A stretch of DNA of 64,000 bases from contig NZ_JAMOLN010000002.1 of assembly GCF_024448165.1 (NCBI RefSeq), positions 1 to 64,000 on the forward strand, written 5' to 3'. The translations under genes were made by a program, and so were the position numbers. Below are positions 18,149 to 31,253 of this stretch, one piece after another. Each line of letters opens with the position of its first letter. Position 1 is the stretch's first letter. A model generated the notes under the pieces. The model saw only the letters and a list, made by a program, of their open reading frames with translations. It did not search any database and was not told the origin of the DNA. This stretch comes from Streptomyces longispororuber (GTDB lineage Bacteria; Actinomycetota; Actinomycetes; Streptomycetales; Streptomycetaceae).

Positions 18149-19189
18149 TCACGCTCCCTCGCCCACGGTCGTGGGCTCAGCGGACGCCGAAGGCTCGTGC
18201 AGCCATCCCCGGCGGGCGGCCTGGGCCGCGGCCTGGAAGCGGGTAGTCGCGCCGAGTTCGGTCATCAGATGGTGGATGCGACGTTGGGTGGTGCGCTGGC
18301 TCCAGCCCTGAGTACGGGCGATCGCCGCATCCGAGCAACCCGCGGCGAGCAACCTGACGAGGGAGACATGGTCGGGGTGGCCGGGCGCGCCGGGTGAGGC
18401 GGTCGGCGGTGCGGGGTCCTGAATGGGGGACGCACGGTCCCACTCCGCTTCGAAGAGTGCTTCCAGCGCGGTCAGCATCGGTGAGCGGCGGATCACGTGC
18501 GCAGTGAGGTGTCCACCCGGGGCGAGGCTGAAGGGAATGACTGCCTGCGTGTCGTCGGCTATCACGAGCTTGATCGGCAACTGTGCCCGCACACGTGCCT
18601 GTTCGCCGGAACGTATGCTCGGCAGGATGTCGTCCCTGAGGCGGTCCGGCCATGCGACAGCAGCCCGGTCGTAGACCACGCGGTGCGTGACGCCCGAGCT
18701 CTGTCTGCGGCGTTGGTCGTCCAGGTTGCTGCCGGGTCGGTCGACGTAGGGCGGCCGGTCGAAGGTGCGGATCTGATGGAGGGCGCCGTCGGTGAGCCGG
18801 CGGATGGCGGCGCTGATGTCGTCACGACCGCGGAGCAGTTCCACCGCGATGTCCGGGTCGGCGATCCGCAGAGCTTCGCGGTGTCTGTCGGCCAGTTGGT
18901 GAACCAGCGCGCGGGCCGCACCGAGCTGCTGCTCGCGTTCCTTGATCAGCTCGCTGACCGCGACGTCGGGGGCGGCCGCGGTGAAGCGTGGAGGGCGGCC
19001 CGCCGATCTGGTCGCGAGGCCGGCCTTCACCAGGGTGGACAGCTGGCGCCCGGCCTGGCTCGTGCTCGTCTTGCAAGCGCTCGCCACCTCGGAGGCAGTG
19101 CTGTGGGGCAAGCCGATCAGCGCGGTGTAGACGCGTTGCGTCTCCTCGCCGAGTCCGAGGACGTCGAGTTCCATGTCAGCTCCGGTCAT
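18149..19189 (-). CDS. TrmB-like/LuxR-type transcriptional regulator
   Basis: DNA-binding regulator of 346 residues (ATG 19189, or 19174 for MELDVLGLG). The N-terminus is a TrmB-type winged helix (LGLGEETQRVYTALIGLPHS, TASEVASACKTSTSQAGRQL), the middle resembles the TrmB effector region with a coiled linker, and the C-terminus is a LuxR-type helix-turn-helix (LVRLLAAGCSDAAIARTQGW, SQRTTQRRIHHLMTELGA). Such dual-HTH proteins are common in Streptomyces beside secreted hydrolase genes. It lies between the M4 protease and a LAL regulator, all on the minus strand, and may control the neighbouring proteases (inference). Confidence 0.85.
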   Translation of the reverse strand: MTGADMELDVLGLGEETQRVYTALIGLPHSTASEVASACKTSTSQAGRQLSTLVKAGLATRSAGRPPRFTAAAPDVAVSELIKEREQQLGAARALVHQLADRHREALRIADPDIAVELLRGRDDISAAIRRLTDGALHQIRTFDRPPYVDRPGSNLDDQRRRQSSGVTHRVVYDRAAVAWPDRLRDDILPSIRSGEQARVRAQLPIKLVIADDTQAVIPFSLAPGGHLTAHVIRRSPMLTALEALFEAEWDRASPIQDPAPPTASPGAPGHPDHVSLVRLLAAGCSDAAIARTQGWSQRTTQRRIHHLMTELGATTRFQAAAQAARRGWLHEPSASAEPTTVGEGA

Positions 19190-19371
19190 TCGGGCCGTCG
19201 ACTGCCAGTCGGCGGCACCCGGTCACACGTGTCGAACGGCAGCGAGGTGCCTTCATGCACCGTGCAAGTCCTGTCACCCGCTGGCGCGTCTGCGGCTGCA
19301 CAGGACATGGGCTCTGCCCAACTCAAGGGCAGAGCCGGTCTTCCTGTCGGGCTGACAGGAACCGGCCGGCG

Positions 19372-22257
19372 TCATGCGTCGATGTCGAGAAGCATCGGCG
19401 CCAGCTCCTTGCGCGACCCGCAGCCGAGCTTGCGCAGGGTGCTGGAGATGTGGCTCTCGACCGTGCGGCGGGACAGGAACAGCTCGGTGGCGATCTCCTG
19501 GTTGGTCTTGCCCGAGGCCGCCAGAGCGGCCACCCGGTGCTCCTTCGGCGACAGCGTCTGACCGAGGGAGCGCCGTCCACCCCGCCAGGGATAAGGGATC
19601 GGTACGCCGAACTGCCGCATGCTGCGGCAGACGCGCGCGATGTCACGCGAGGCGGTCATCGCACCGTACAGGCGAAGGGCGGCCTCCAGGTCGGGACCGC
19701 CCCGCGCCGGATCGCGCTCACAGCGGAACCGGCCGAGCCGTTCGGCGGCCTGGGCCTCGTCGTAGCGCAGCCCCGCGTCCATGAGGATCCGACGCGCCTG
19801 CCCGAGCAGGGCCTCGGCATCGTCGGCGCGCCCGTGGGCGGAGGCGAGCACGCCCCGGACGGTCAGGAGGGAAGCCTGCGCGCGCGGCGCGTCCGTCCCG
19901 TCGAGCCCGGCCGCGAACTCGTCGACGAGTTCGGCGGCCTCGCTGTCCGGTCCCCGTACGGTCAGTGCCTCCACGAGGCACACCACCGGCGCGGCGCCCC
20001 ACACCCAGTTCCCCTTGGCGCGGACGTCGGCGACAGCGGCCCTGGCGTGATCGGCGGCGCCGCCCGCGTCGTCCGTCGTCAGCAGCAACCGAGCCATGGC
20101 GGTCCTCGCCGCGATGAGGGGCCAGACGGCGCCGACCCGTTCGGCGACGGCGATCACCTCGCTGAAGCGGGCGGCGGCCTCCTCGGCCGGGCCGACCGCC
20201 GCGAGCAGCGAGCCGTGCAGCAGCCGCGAGTCCAGTGACGCCGCCCCGAACGTCGCGTCGGCCCCGCCCATCGGGCGAACACTGTCGAGCAGGCCGTCCC
20301 ACCGGCCGGCGGCGTGATCGACCGCGGCGGCGACGAGGTCGACCACCTCGGCCAGGCGCAGGTAGTCCGCCTGCTCGGAGACCCGGCGCCCCTCGGCCAG
20401 CAGCGTCTCGGCGCGGTCCGGACGGCCGATGTGCAGGGCGGCCTGGGCCCAGTTGAGGCACGCGCGCGCACGCTCCCGGTAGGAGGCGCGCAGATCGTCC
20501 CCGCCCAACAGGTCGTCGATCAGCGGCCAGCTCTCCGGCCGGCCCTGCTCGAGCATGAGCCCCGCCCGCGTGATGCGGACGGCGACGTCGACACTCCGGT
20601 CGCCACTGCGCAGCGCGGCCGCCGCCGCTTCGTCACAGCGAGCGATGTGCTCGCGCATGTGCCGGTCCGTGACCGTCTCGGGCGCGGCAAGGACGGCGAG
20701 TGCACGGCCGAGGAGCGCGGGCTCGTCGGCAAGGTCCGCGAGGGCGTTGTCGATCTCCAGGTAGCCGGCGCGGGCGTCACCGGACTGGCGCAGCAGGCGT
20801 CCATGAGTGAAGCGCAACTCGCCGCGTACGGCGGCCGGCAACTGCTCGGTCACCAGCAGCCCGTGGACGATCGGCAGCGCCTCGGTGTGGGCGAGCCCGT
20901 CGACCGCGGCCCGGCCCAGTTTGAGGGCGAGCCGGACCCGGTCCGGCTGCGGGACGCCTTGCGCGTCGAGCGCCTCCAGCAGGAAGCGGGCGGCCGTCGC
21001 GTCGTTGCCGTGCGCGAGTGCGGCCTCGGCGGCCGCCTCCGCGTGGACGACGAACTCCTGGTGGCGGCCCGCGAGCCGGTAGTGATGGGCGAGCCTGGCC
21101 GCCGTGGGAGTGCCCACCCCCGACTCCAGAGCACGGGCGGTCCGCAGATGCAGCCACCGCCGCTCGGCCGCAGGCACCGCCTCGTACACCACCTGCTGGG
21201 CCAGGGCGTGGCGGAAGCAGCTGTGCCCGCCCTTCTCGTGCAGCAGGCCCATGGTCTGTGCGCGTGCGAGTGATCGGGCGATCGCGCGGGCGTCGTGCTC
21301 GGTCACTTCCGCCAGCAGACGGTCGTCGGTGACCAGGCCCAGGACGGCAGCCGCGTTCACGATCTGCCGGGCGTCGTCGTCGAGGGTGAGCAGGCGCTGC
21401 ACGATCACGTCGCGGAGCACCGCCGGAACCGCGAGGTCGTCCAGAGCCTCGGGGCGAGCCGGGATCGTGCGCGGTGCCGAGCCCTCCACGAAGGTGCGCA
21501 GGACCTCTTCGACCACGAACGGAATGCCGCCGGTTCGGTCGTAGAGACGATCGGCGACCTCAGGAGAGAGGTCGGCGTGCAGGATTCGGCCCGCGAGCTG
21601 AGCCACTTCCGGCCGGTTCAACGGGCTCAGGACGACGACGCGGGCCGCGCCGGAAGGTGCCCGAGCCAAGGCCTCACTGATCGGGAGCCGCCCGGTCTCG
21701 GTGCGCGCGGTGAGGATCGCTGTCAGGCGAGGAGGAAGGTGTGCGGCGAGGAAGGCCAGGAAGTCGAAGGTCACCGTGTCTGCCCAGTGCACGTCCTCCA
21801 GCACGAGCACCAAGGGGCCGAGCCGGTCGAGCAGAGCGACGGCGGCGCGGAAGACCCGGTGTCGCTCCGCTCCTTGGTCGGTGAGGGCCGGCGGGGGCGG
21901 CGGCAACTGCGAGGCGATCTCGGGGACCAGCGGTGCCAGGGCGCCGAGCACCGGGTTGAGCACCTCGGCGCCGGCCGGCATGCTGCCCACCTGGCGGAAG
22001 GCGTCGAGCAGCGGGGACAGCGGCAGGGGCTCCTGGAGCTGCTCGCACTGTCCGACCAAGATCCTGCGGCCGACGACCGCAGGGGAGGACAAGAGCTCTC
22101 GTACCAAGCGGCTCTTGCCGATACCGGCCTCGCCCTCGACGAGGACGAGGGACGGCGGGGCGGCGATGGCCGCCTGCAGGACGGCGAGTTCCTCCCGCCG
22201 TCCGATGAGGCTGTCGGCCGGATCCACCGCGTGGCCCGCCTGCGACGGCAAGGGCAC
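19372..22257 (-). CDS. LAL-type (large ATP-binding LuxR) transcriptional regulator
   Basis: 961-residue STAND ATPase regulator. N-terminal AAA_16 domain with LIGRREELAVL, Walker A GEAGIGKS (about residues 41-48) and Walker B LVLVLEDVHWAD; a long TPR-like helical middle; C-terminal LuxR helix-turn-helix (LSPKEHRVAALAASGKTNQE, IATELFLSRRTVESHISSTL). GTG start at 22257 after GGGGCGGAAG. Divergent from the secreted subtilase with a 143-bp spacer, so the protease is an obvious candidate target. The inducer is unknown. Confidence 0.93.
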   Translation of the reverse strand: MPLPSQAGHAVDPADSLIGRREELAVLQAAIAAPPSLVLVEGEAGIGKSRLVRELLSSPAVVGRRILVGQCEQLQEPLPLSPLLDAFRQVGSMPAGAEVLNPVLGALAPLVPEIASQLPPPPPALTDQGAERHRVFRAAVALLDRLGPLVLVLEDVHWADTVTFDFLAFLAAHLPPRLTAILTARTETGRLPISEALARAPSGAARVVVLSPLNRPEVAQLAGRILHADLSPEVADRLYDRTGGIPFVVEEVLRTFVEGSAPRTIPARPEALDDLAVPAVLRDVIVQRLLTLDDDARQIVNAAAVLGLVTDDRLLAEVTEHDARAIARSLARAQTMGLLHEKGGHSCFRHALAQQVVYEAVPAAERRWLHLRTARALESGVGTPTAARLAHHYRLAGRHQEFVVHAEAAAEAALAHGNDATAARFLLEALDAQGVPQPDRVRLALKLGRAAVDGLAHTEALPIVHGLLVTEQLPAAVRGELRFTHGRLLRQSGDARAGYLEIDNALADLADEPALLGRALAVLAAPETVTDRHMREHIARCDEAAAAALRSGDRSVDVAVRITRAGLMLEQGRPESWPLIDDLLGGDDLRASYRERARACLNWAQAALHIGRPDRAETLLAEGRRVSEQADYLRLAEVVDLVAAAVDHAAGRWDGLLDSVRPMGGADATFGAASLDSRLLHGSLLAAVGPAEEAAARFSEVIAVAERVGAVWPLIAARTAMARLLLTTDDAGGAADHARAAVADVRAKGNWVWGAAPVVCLVEALTVRGPDSEAAELVDEFAAGLDGTDAPRAQASLLTVRGVLASAHGRADDAEALLGQARRILMDAGLRYDEAQAAERLGRFRCERDPARGGPDLEAALRLYGAMTASRDIARVCRSMRQFGVPIPYPWRGGRRSLGQTLSPKEHRVAALAASGKTNQEIATELFLSRRTVESHISSTLRKLGCGSRKELAPMLLDIDA

Positions 22258-22400
22258 CTTCCGCCCCTCTCACCAGCCCGATTCCGCAACGTCGCGATCA
22301 GATTACCGTCAAAGTTCCGTGTGTCCTACGGAGGTTATTGAGGTGACACCGTCGCTAGCGTCTGCGTTCGATCCCAGAGCTTCATGCGGAAGGCGAACGA

Positions 22401-26147
<3,747 letters not shown>

Positions 26148-26161
26148 GAGGCTGACGGACA

Positions 26162-26191
26162 GCGCGGCCGCCCTCGACGGGGTGGCCGCGC
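26162..26191. terminator. Bidirectional terminator between convergent genes
   Basis: GCGCGGCC (26162-26169) pairs with GGCCGCGC (26184-26191), with extra GCC/GG pairing inside. It sits between the subtilase stop and the stop of the convergent stress-protein gene. Confidence 0.55.
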
Positions 26192-26249
26192 CGGCTTGGT
26201 TCCTCACCCGGGCGACACCGCCACGACTCCCGACAACGCAACGCAACGG

Positions 26250-27113
26250 TCAGGTATGTGGGACGACCGCGACCGGACACGCGGAGTGGTGGAGCGCCGC
26301 ATGACCCACCGGGCCCAGTTGCAGTCCGAGGGCGCTGCTGCGACGGCGGGCTCCGACGACCAGGAGGTCTGAGAGGGCGGATGATTCCACCAGGGCGTCC
26401 CGTGCCCGCCCTTCTTGGGCTGTTGCGTGCACGGTCACTGTCGGGTGGGTCTTGCGGGCGTCGCGCAGGCCTTCCGTCAGCTCGTTCTCGGTGTGGACCA
26501 CGTGGGCCTCGAAGTCGGTGTTCGGGTAGTCGGGCAGCTCGTGGGCCGGGCAGCGCCAGGCGCGCAGTGCCAGGACGGCGCAGCCTCGCAGGTCGGCCTC
26601 GCGGAGGGCGAACTCGGCTACTGCCGCGGCCCGTTCGGGCGGGCCGACCCCCAGGGTGATCTGGCCGAAACCGCCATCCACGTTCTTGTCGTTGCCGCGT
26701 ACGACGATGACGGGTGTCTCGGCGTGCGCGGCAACGGGCAGACTCACCGAGCCGAGCAGCAGTCCGGCGAACGTGCCGCGCCCGCGACTTCCCACGACCA
26801 GTACGGACGCTTCGCGTGATGCTTCGATGAGAGCGGCTGCCGGGTCCTGTGGAACCACTTGAGTGGTGATGGTCGCTCGGGGCGCGCGTAGCCGGGCGCG
26901 TTCGGCGGCCTGTGCGGTGATGTGCTCGGCGTACTGTTCCACCGAGCGGCGGTCGACGTCGAAGGACGGCTGGTGCCCCTCGTACCACTCCCTGCGCGAG
27001 GCGTGGACCACACGCAGGGCCGCTTTGCGGCGTTGGGCTTCGTCGACTGCCCAGTCCAGGGCCCGCAGGCTGGAATCCGAGCCGTCGACCCCCACGATCA
27101 GCGGACCGTCCAC
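26250..27113 (-). CDS. Tandem-domain universal stress protein
   Basis: 287-residue protein of two UspA domains. Domain 1 starts LIVGVDGSDSSLRALDWAVD and has the ATP-binding glycine pattern GSRGRGTFAGLLLGSVS. Domain 2 ends GARRRSSALGLQLGPVGHAA, where the Ser/Thr of the second nucleotide motif is replaced, then SACPVAVVPHT. Tandem USPs of this kind are hallmark members of the DosR/OsdR hypoxia regulons. A GGGNCGNNCGNCCC palindrome lies 101 bp upstream of the start. Cytoplasmic; exact role unknown. Confidence 0.92.
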   Translation of the reverse strand: MDGPLIVGVDGSDSSLRALDWAVDEAQRRKAALRVVHASRREWYEGHQPSFDVDRRSVEQYAEHITAQAAERARLRAPRATITTQVVPQDPAAALIEASREASVLVVGSRGRGTFAGLLLGSVSLPVAAHAETPVIVVRGNDKNVDGGFGQITLGVGPPERAAAVAEFALREADLRGCAVLALRAWRCPAHELPDYPNTDFEAHVVHTENELTEGLRDARKTHPTVTVHATAQEGRARDALVESSALSDLLVVGARRRSSALGLQLGPVGHAALHHSACPVAVVPHT

Positions 27114-27213
27114 TGTCCCCGCCTCCTTTCGGGGACTCGTCTGCCTGAGCCCCCTCGGCTCAGACTGGCAGTCGTGGGGTGAGGGGTGGAGGTGCGAACC
27201 GGTCCCCGGTCAT

Positions 27214-27227
27214 GGGTCGTTCGGCCC
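27214..27227. promoter_or_regulatory. DevR/OsdR-box-like palindrome upstream of the stress-protein gene
   Basis: GGGTCGTTCGGCCC, flanked by AT/AT to give ATGGG...CCCAT. Fits GGGNCGNNCGNCCC shared with four other promoters in this window; 101 bp from the stress-protein start codon. Confidence 0.6.
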
Positions 27228-27359
27228 ATGGGCGGGTGGGGCGGAAGGGCGCAGCCGGCAGGGGCGCGGGCCGGACGAGCGGGATCCGTCGACGGGTGCT
27301 GCGGGGACGGCTGCGACGGGAGACGTGGATGATGGCGAGGGGTTCTCGAGGTGCTGGCG

Positions 27360-29105
27360 TCACGGGGGCGTGGAGTCGAGCGGGACGGTCCACTCAAGGG
27401 TTGTTCCGGGCGGTTCGTCGGCGGTGATCGTGAACGAGCCGTGGAGCGCTGCGGCGCGGGCGCGCATGTTGGCCAGACCGCTGCTGCGCGTGACCTCGGG
27501 GTCGATGCCTCGGCCGTTGTCCGTGACCCGGAGCCGAAGCCGGTCGCTCGTGGCCTCGACCGAGATCTCCAACGAGGTGGCCGCTGCGTGGCGTGCGGTG
27601 TTCGACAGGGCCTCGTGCAGAACGGCAACCAGATGGTCGGCGTGCTCGTCGGGCACCGCGGTGTCCAGCAGCCCGCTCATGCGCAGTGACGGGGTGAATC
27701 CGAGGGACTCCGTCACCCGGCCGACCTGGGCGACCAGGCGGGCGCGGAGTCCTGCGGCCTCGGTGCGGTCGGTCTCGCGCAACGCATAGACGGTGGAACG
27801 CACCACTTTGATCGTGTCGTCGAGGTCCTGCACCACGCGGCGCACCCGTCGGGCGATGTCGGGGTGGTCGGCGAGCCGGTTGAGGACGGACTGCAGGCTC
27901 AGGCCGCTGGCGAACAGCCGCTGGATCGCCAGATCGTGCAGGTCGCGGGCGATGCGGTCGCGGTCGTTGAGGACGAGCAACTGCTCCGCCTCGCGCCGGT
28001 GCTCGGCGATCTCCAGGGCGAGTGCGGCGTGATCGGCGAATCCGGTGATCATCGCGATCGTGGTGTCGGGGAAGGCCATGCCGTCGTCCCGGTTGGCGAT
28101 CTGGAGCACCCCACGCATCCGGTCCCGGGTGCCGAGCGGGATCAGGAACGCCGAGCCGGGGTGCGGAGCCGACGTGTGCCCGGCCTCGGTGCCCGCGTCC
28201 TCGTCCGGGGCTGCGCTCACGATGGTCTCGCCCGAACTGAGTACCTTGGCGGCCAGACTGGTTCCGCTGGGGAGGGCCAGGCCACGCTGTTGCTCGGCGC
28301 CGATGCCGACCGCCGCCTCGACGACGAGGTCGCCGCTGTCGCCCACGGGGACCGCGAGGGTGACGAGGTCGGCGTCGGACAGCTCCCGGACGGTGGCCGT
28401 GAAAGAGTCCAGTACGTCGGCGGGGTCCGTGCCCGAAAGCAAGGTGCGGGTCAGTTCGCTGCTCGCCGCCAGCCAGCGCTCCCGACGCCGGGCGTCGTCG
28501 TACAGGCGTGCGTTGTCGATGGCCACGCCCGCCGCTGCTCCCAGGGTGCGCAAGAGGGCCTCGTCGTCGGCGTCGAACGACTCGCCGCTGTTCTTCTCGG
28601 TGAGGTACAGGTTGCCGAAGACGCGTCCGCGGACCTGGACGGGGGTGCCGACGAACGTGGTCATCGGCGGGTGGCCCGGAGGGAAGCCGACGGAGTCGGG
28701 GTGTGCGCCAAGGTCGGTGAGCCGCAAGGGGTGGGGCTCGCGGATCAGGAGGCCGAGGATGCCCTCGCCGCGCGGGTAGTGGCCGATGCGGGCGATGGTC
28801 TTCTGGTCGATTCCGACGGTGATGAACTGATTGATCCCGCCCTCGTCGCCGATCACGCCGAGGGCCCCGTAGCGGCAGTCGACCAACTGGGTCGCGGACT
28901 CGACGATCTGATGCAGCACCACATCGAGGTCCAGGTCGCTTCCGATGGCCAGCACCGCGTCCAGGAGGGTGTGCACGCGGTTCTGGGTGGCGCGCACCCG
29001 GTGCACTTGTTGCTGTAGTTCCTCCATGAGGGCGTCCAGCCGCAACTGTGGCGCTGAAGCACCAGGACGCGCGGGTAACTGCGGATCGACTGCGGGTTGC
29101 CCCAT
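27360..29105 (-). CDS. osdK: GAF-GAF sensor histidine kinase, DevS/DosT (OsdK) type
   Basis: Cytosolic two-component sensor of 581 residues (ATG 29105 after GAGGGGGCAGTG). Two GAF domains (about 60-200 and 215-370) precede a HisKA_3 domain with phospho-acceptor H390 (DRIARDLHDLAIQRLFASGL) and HATPase_c (EALSNTARHA, DNGRGIDPE, GLANMRARA). The first GAF contains AHPDSVGFPPGHPPMTTFVG; H145 aligns by eye with the haem-ligand histidine of mycobacterial DevS (GFPPYHPPM), so haem-based O2/redox sensing is likely. Divergent from its probable partner regulator across 271 bp. The gene symbol follows the Streptomyces OsdK/OsdR precedent and is tentative. Confidence 0.9.
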   Translation of the reverse strand: MGQPAVDPQLPARPGASAPQLRLDALMEELQQQVHRVRATQNRVHTLLDAVLAIGSDLDLDVVLHQIVESATQLVDCRYGALGVIGDEGGINQFITVGIDQKTIARIGHYPRGEGILGLLIREPHPLRLTDLGAHPDSVGFPPGHPPMTTFVGTPVQVRGRVFGNLYLTEKNSGESFDADDEALLRTLGAAAGVAIDNARLYDDARRRERWLAASSELTRTLLSGTDPADVLDSFTATVRELSDADLVTLAVPVGDSGDLVVEAAVGIGAEQQRGLALPSGTSLAAKVLSSGETIVSAAPDEDAGTEAGHTSAPHPGSAFLIPLGTRDRMRGVLQIANRDDGMAFPDTTIAMITGFADHAALALEIAEHRREAEQLLVLNDRDRIARDLHDLAIQRLFASGLSLQSVLNRLADHPDIARRVRRVVQDLDDTIKVVRSTVYALRETDRTEAAGLRARLVAQVGRVTESLGFTPSLRMSGLLDTAVPDEHADHLVAVLHEALSNTARHAAATSLEISVEATSDRLRLRVTDNGRGIDPEVTRSSGLANMRARAAALHGSFTITADEPPGTTLEWTVPLDSTPP

Positions 29106-29295
29106 CACTGCCCCCTCGTTCCCCTCCTCGGAGGCCATCCTCCCGGCCGACGGTGCCCGTGGTCGAGTCCTCGTGCGCTGTGCCGGCGGGTTCATGTCTC
29201 CGTCCGAATGCTCTCGGACACCGGTGCTCGAGTTGAGGGTGGCGACAGGTACGTGCGGGGTGTGGCGGGGCGGATGGCGAAGTGTCGCCCTCCCA

Positions 29296-29323
29296 GGGCC
29301 GACCGGCCCTGGACCCCGGGTCC
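29296..29323. promoter_or_regulatory. DevR/OsdR-box-like palindrome pair between the sensor and regulator genes
   Basis: GGGCCGACCGGCCC at 29296-29309 (extended to AGGG...CCCT) is followed at once by a second palindrome GGACCCCGGGTCC (29311-29323). The pair lies 54-81 bp before the response-regulator start, a natural autoregulation site. Confidence 0.6.
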
Positions 29324-29376
29324 GGAACCGCGAAGGATCGGGGGGCCAGGGTCCGATGCGCAGGAAGGAGCCATCG

Positions 29377-30069
29377 ATGACGGACACCGAGAAGCCCGGC
29401 TCCAGCACTCCCATCAGGGTCTTCCTCCTCGACGACCACGAGGTCGTCCGGCGCGGAGTCCACGACCTGCTGGAGGACGAACAGGACATCACGGTCGTCG
29501 GTGAGGGCGCCACGGTCGAGCAGGCGCTGGCGCGGGTGCCTGCGCTGCGTCCGCACGTTGCCGTGCTCGACATCCGGTTGCCGGACGGCGACGGCGTCAC
29601 CGTCTGCCGGGAACTGCGCTCCCGCATGCCCGAACTGGCCTGCCTCATGCTCACTTCCTTCGATGACGAGGAGGCCCTCCTCGACTCGATCATGGCGGGT
29701 GCGGCCGGGTACGTGCTGAAGCAGATCGAGGGCTCGAACCTGGTCGGCGCCGTGCGCACGGTGGCCTCGGGCCAGTCCCTCCTCGACCCGAGTGCCACCA
29801 CCAAGGTGATGGCCCGGCTGCGCGGCGAGCGGACGAAGGAAGCCGAACCGGACGCCCTCGCCCGTCTCACGGAACGGGAACGGCAGATCCTTGACCTCAT
29901 CGGTGAGGGCCTGACCAACCGGGAGATCGGCCGGCGCCTCTACCTCGCCGAGAAGACCGTCAAGAACCACATTTCCCGGGTGCTCCACAAGCTGGGCGTC
30001 GAGCGGCGCATCCAGGCCGCGGTCATGGCGACCGAGACGCACGAACGGCACCGGCAGGGCGGCACCTGA
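29377..30069 (+). CDS. osdR: NarL/FixJ response regulator, DevR (OsdR) type
   Basis: 230-residue regulator, ATG 29377 with AGGAAGGAG at 29362-29370. Receiver domain with acidic pocket LLDDHEVVRRG, phospho-acceptor D65 (VAVLDIRLPDGDG) and the conserved Lys in YVLKQIEG, as in DevR/DosR. The C-terminal LuxR-type helix-turn-helix is LTERERQILDLIGEGLTNRE, IGRRLYLAEKTVKNHISRVL. It closely resembles mycobacterial DevR in layout and is the obvious master regulator of the surrounding stress, fermentation and hydrogenase genes (inference from gene content and shared palindromes). Confidence 0.92.
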   Translation: MTDTEKPGSSTPIRVFLLDDHEVVRRGVHDLLEDEQDITVVGEGATVEQALARVPALRPHVAVLDIRLPDGDGVTVCRELRSRMPELACLMLTSFDDEEALLDSIMAGAAGYVLKQIEGSNLVGAVRTVASGQSLLDPSATTKVMARLRGERTKEAEPDALARLTERERQILDLIGEGLTNREIGRRLYLAEKTVKNHISRVLHKLGVERRIQAAVMATETHERHRQGGT

Positions 30070-30082
30070 CCGGGTGCGGCAG

Positions 30083-30096
30083 GGGCCGAACGTCCC
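30083..30096. promoter_or_regulatory. DevR/OsdR-box-like palindrome upstream of the gap-hya-hyp operon
   Basis: GGGCCGAACGTCCC, within a longer partial dyad GCAGGGG...CCCTGC, 94 bp before the glyceraldehyde-3-phosphate dehydrogenase start. Confidence 0.6.
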
Positions 30097-30189
30097 TGCT
30101 GCGCACCCCGCACGGCCCATGTCCGTGCCGCCCCGGACCAGCAGGCTGACAACTCAGGGGTCGGCGAGGCGACCGGGAGGAGAACGGGC

Positions 30190-31212
30190 ATGGGCGTGCG
30201 CGTGGGCATCAACGGATTCGGCCGGATCGGGCGCGACTACCTGCGCTGCGTGCTGGAACGAGCCGAGTACGGGGACCGGTTCCCGGTCGAGGTGGTGGCC
30301 GTCAACGACATCACCTCGCCCGCGGCGCTGGCCCATTTGCTGGAGTACGACTCCACGTACGGCAGGCTGCGCCGCACCGTGGCCTGTGACGACACCTCCC
30401 TGTTCGTGGACGGGCGGCGTATCGCCGTGACCGCCGAGCGGGATCCGGCCGTCGTGCCCTGGAGCACGACCGGGGTGGATGTGGTCATCGAGTCGACCGG
30501 CCGGTTCCGGACCCGTGAGGAGGCCGGAGCACATCTTGGATCGGGAGTGCGCAAGGTGCTGTTGTCCGTACCCGGCAAGGGAGTTGATGCCACCCTGGTC
30601 ATGGGTGTCAACGAGGACAGGTACGACCCGCAGGCGCACCACGTGATCTCGAACGCCTCGTGCACCACGAACTGCGTCGCACCGATGGTCAAGGTCCTCG
30701 ACGGGCGGTTCGGCATCACCAGGGGTCTGATGACCACGATCCACAGCTACACGAACGACCAGGTGGTCCTGGACGGGCCGCACAAGGACCCGCGCCGCGG
30801 CCGGAGCGCCGCGGTGAACATCATCCCCACGAGCACCGGTGCCGCCCGGGCGGTGGGCGTGGTGCTGCCCGAACTGGCGGGAACGCTGGACGGGTTGGCG
30901 GTGCGTGTGCCGGTGGCGGACGGCTCGCTGACCGATCTGACCGTTGTCCTGGAGCGGCCGGGGAGCGCCGACGAGGTCAACGCCGCGTTCCGTGAGGCGG
31001 CCGACGGGCCCCTGAAGGGGATCCTGCGGGTGTCCGATGCCCCGATCGTCTCGCGGGACGTGGTGGGCGATCCCGCATCGTGCGTCGTGGACGCCCCGCT
31101 CACCCAGGTCAACGGCGATCTGGCCAAGGTGTTCGGCTGGTACGACAACGAGTGGGGGTACGCCAACCGACTCCTCGACCTGACCGAGTGCATCGGCGCC
31201 CGACTGCCGTAG
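30190..31212 (+). CDS. gap: Type I glyceraldehyde-3-phosphate dehydrogenase
   Basis: Glycolytic NAD-dependent dehydrogenase, 340 residues. Rossmann start RVGINGFGRIGRDYLR, catalytic C158 in SNASCTTNC, the histidine region MTTIHSYTNDQ, and the C-terminal WYDNEWGYANRLLDL. Start ATG 30190 after GGGAGGAG. It heads a nine-kilobase run of closely spaced co-directional genes (hydrogenase protease, hypF, hypC, acyl-CoA synthetase, CBS-BON, SHOCT, flavodoxin-like). It is probably a second, hypoxia-linked Gap isozyme rather than the housekeeping one, which usually sits with pgk-tpi (inference). Confidence 0.95.
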   Translation: MGVRVGINGFGRIGRDYLRCVLERAEYGDRFPVEVVAVNDITSPAALAHLLEYDSTYGRLRRTVACDDTSLFVDGRRIAVTAERDPAVVPWSTTGVDVVIESTGRFRTREEAGAHLGSGVRKVLLSVPGKGVDATLVMGVNEDRYDPQAHHVISNASCTTNCVAPMVKVLDGRFGITRGLMTTIHSYTNDQVVLDGPHKDPRRGRSAAVNIIPTSTGAARAVGVVLPELAGTLDGLAVRVPVADGSLTDLTVVLERPGSADEVNAAFREAADGPLKGILRVSDAPIVSRDVVGDPASCVVDAPLTQVNGDLAKVFGWYDNEWGYANRLLDLTECIGARLP

Positions 31213-31253
31213 CGGCCTCGGCAGTGGTCGGGAGCCGAGCGGAGGGAGCGGTC

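Noticed and set aside
27394-30120. A minus-strand open frame of about 908 codons across the sensor and regulator genes
   Set aside because: Runs through two real genes on opposite strands in a non-coding frame; no recognisable domain.
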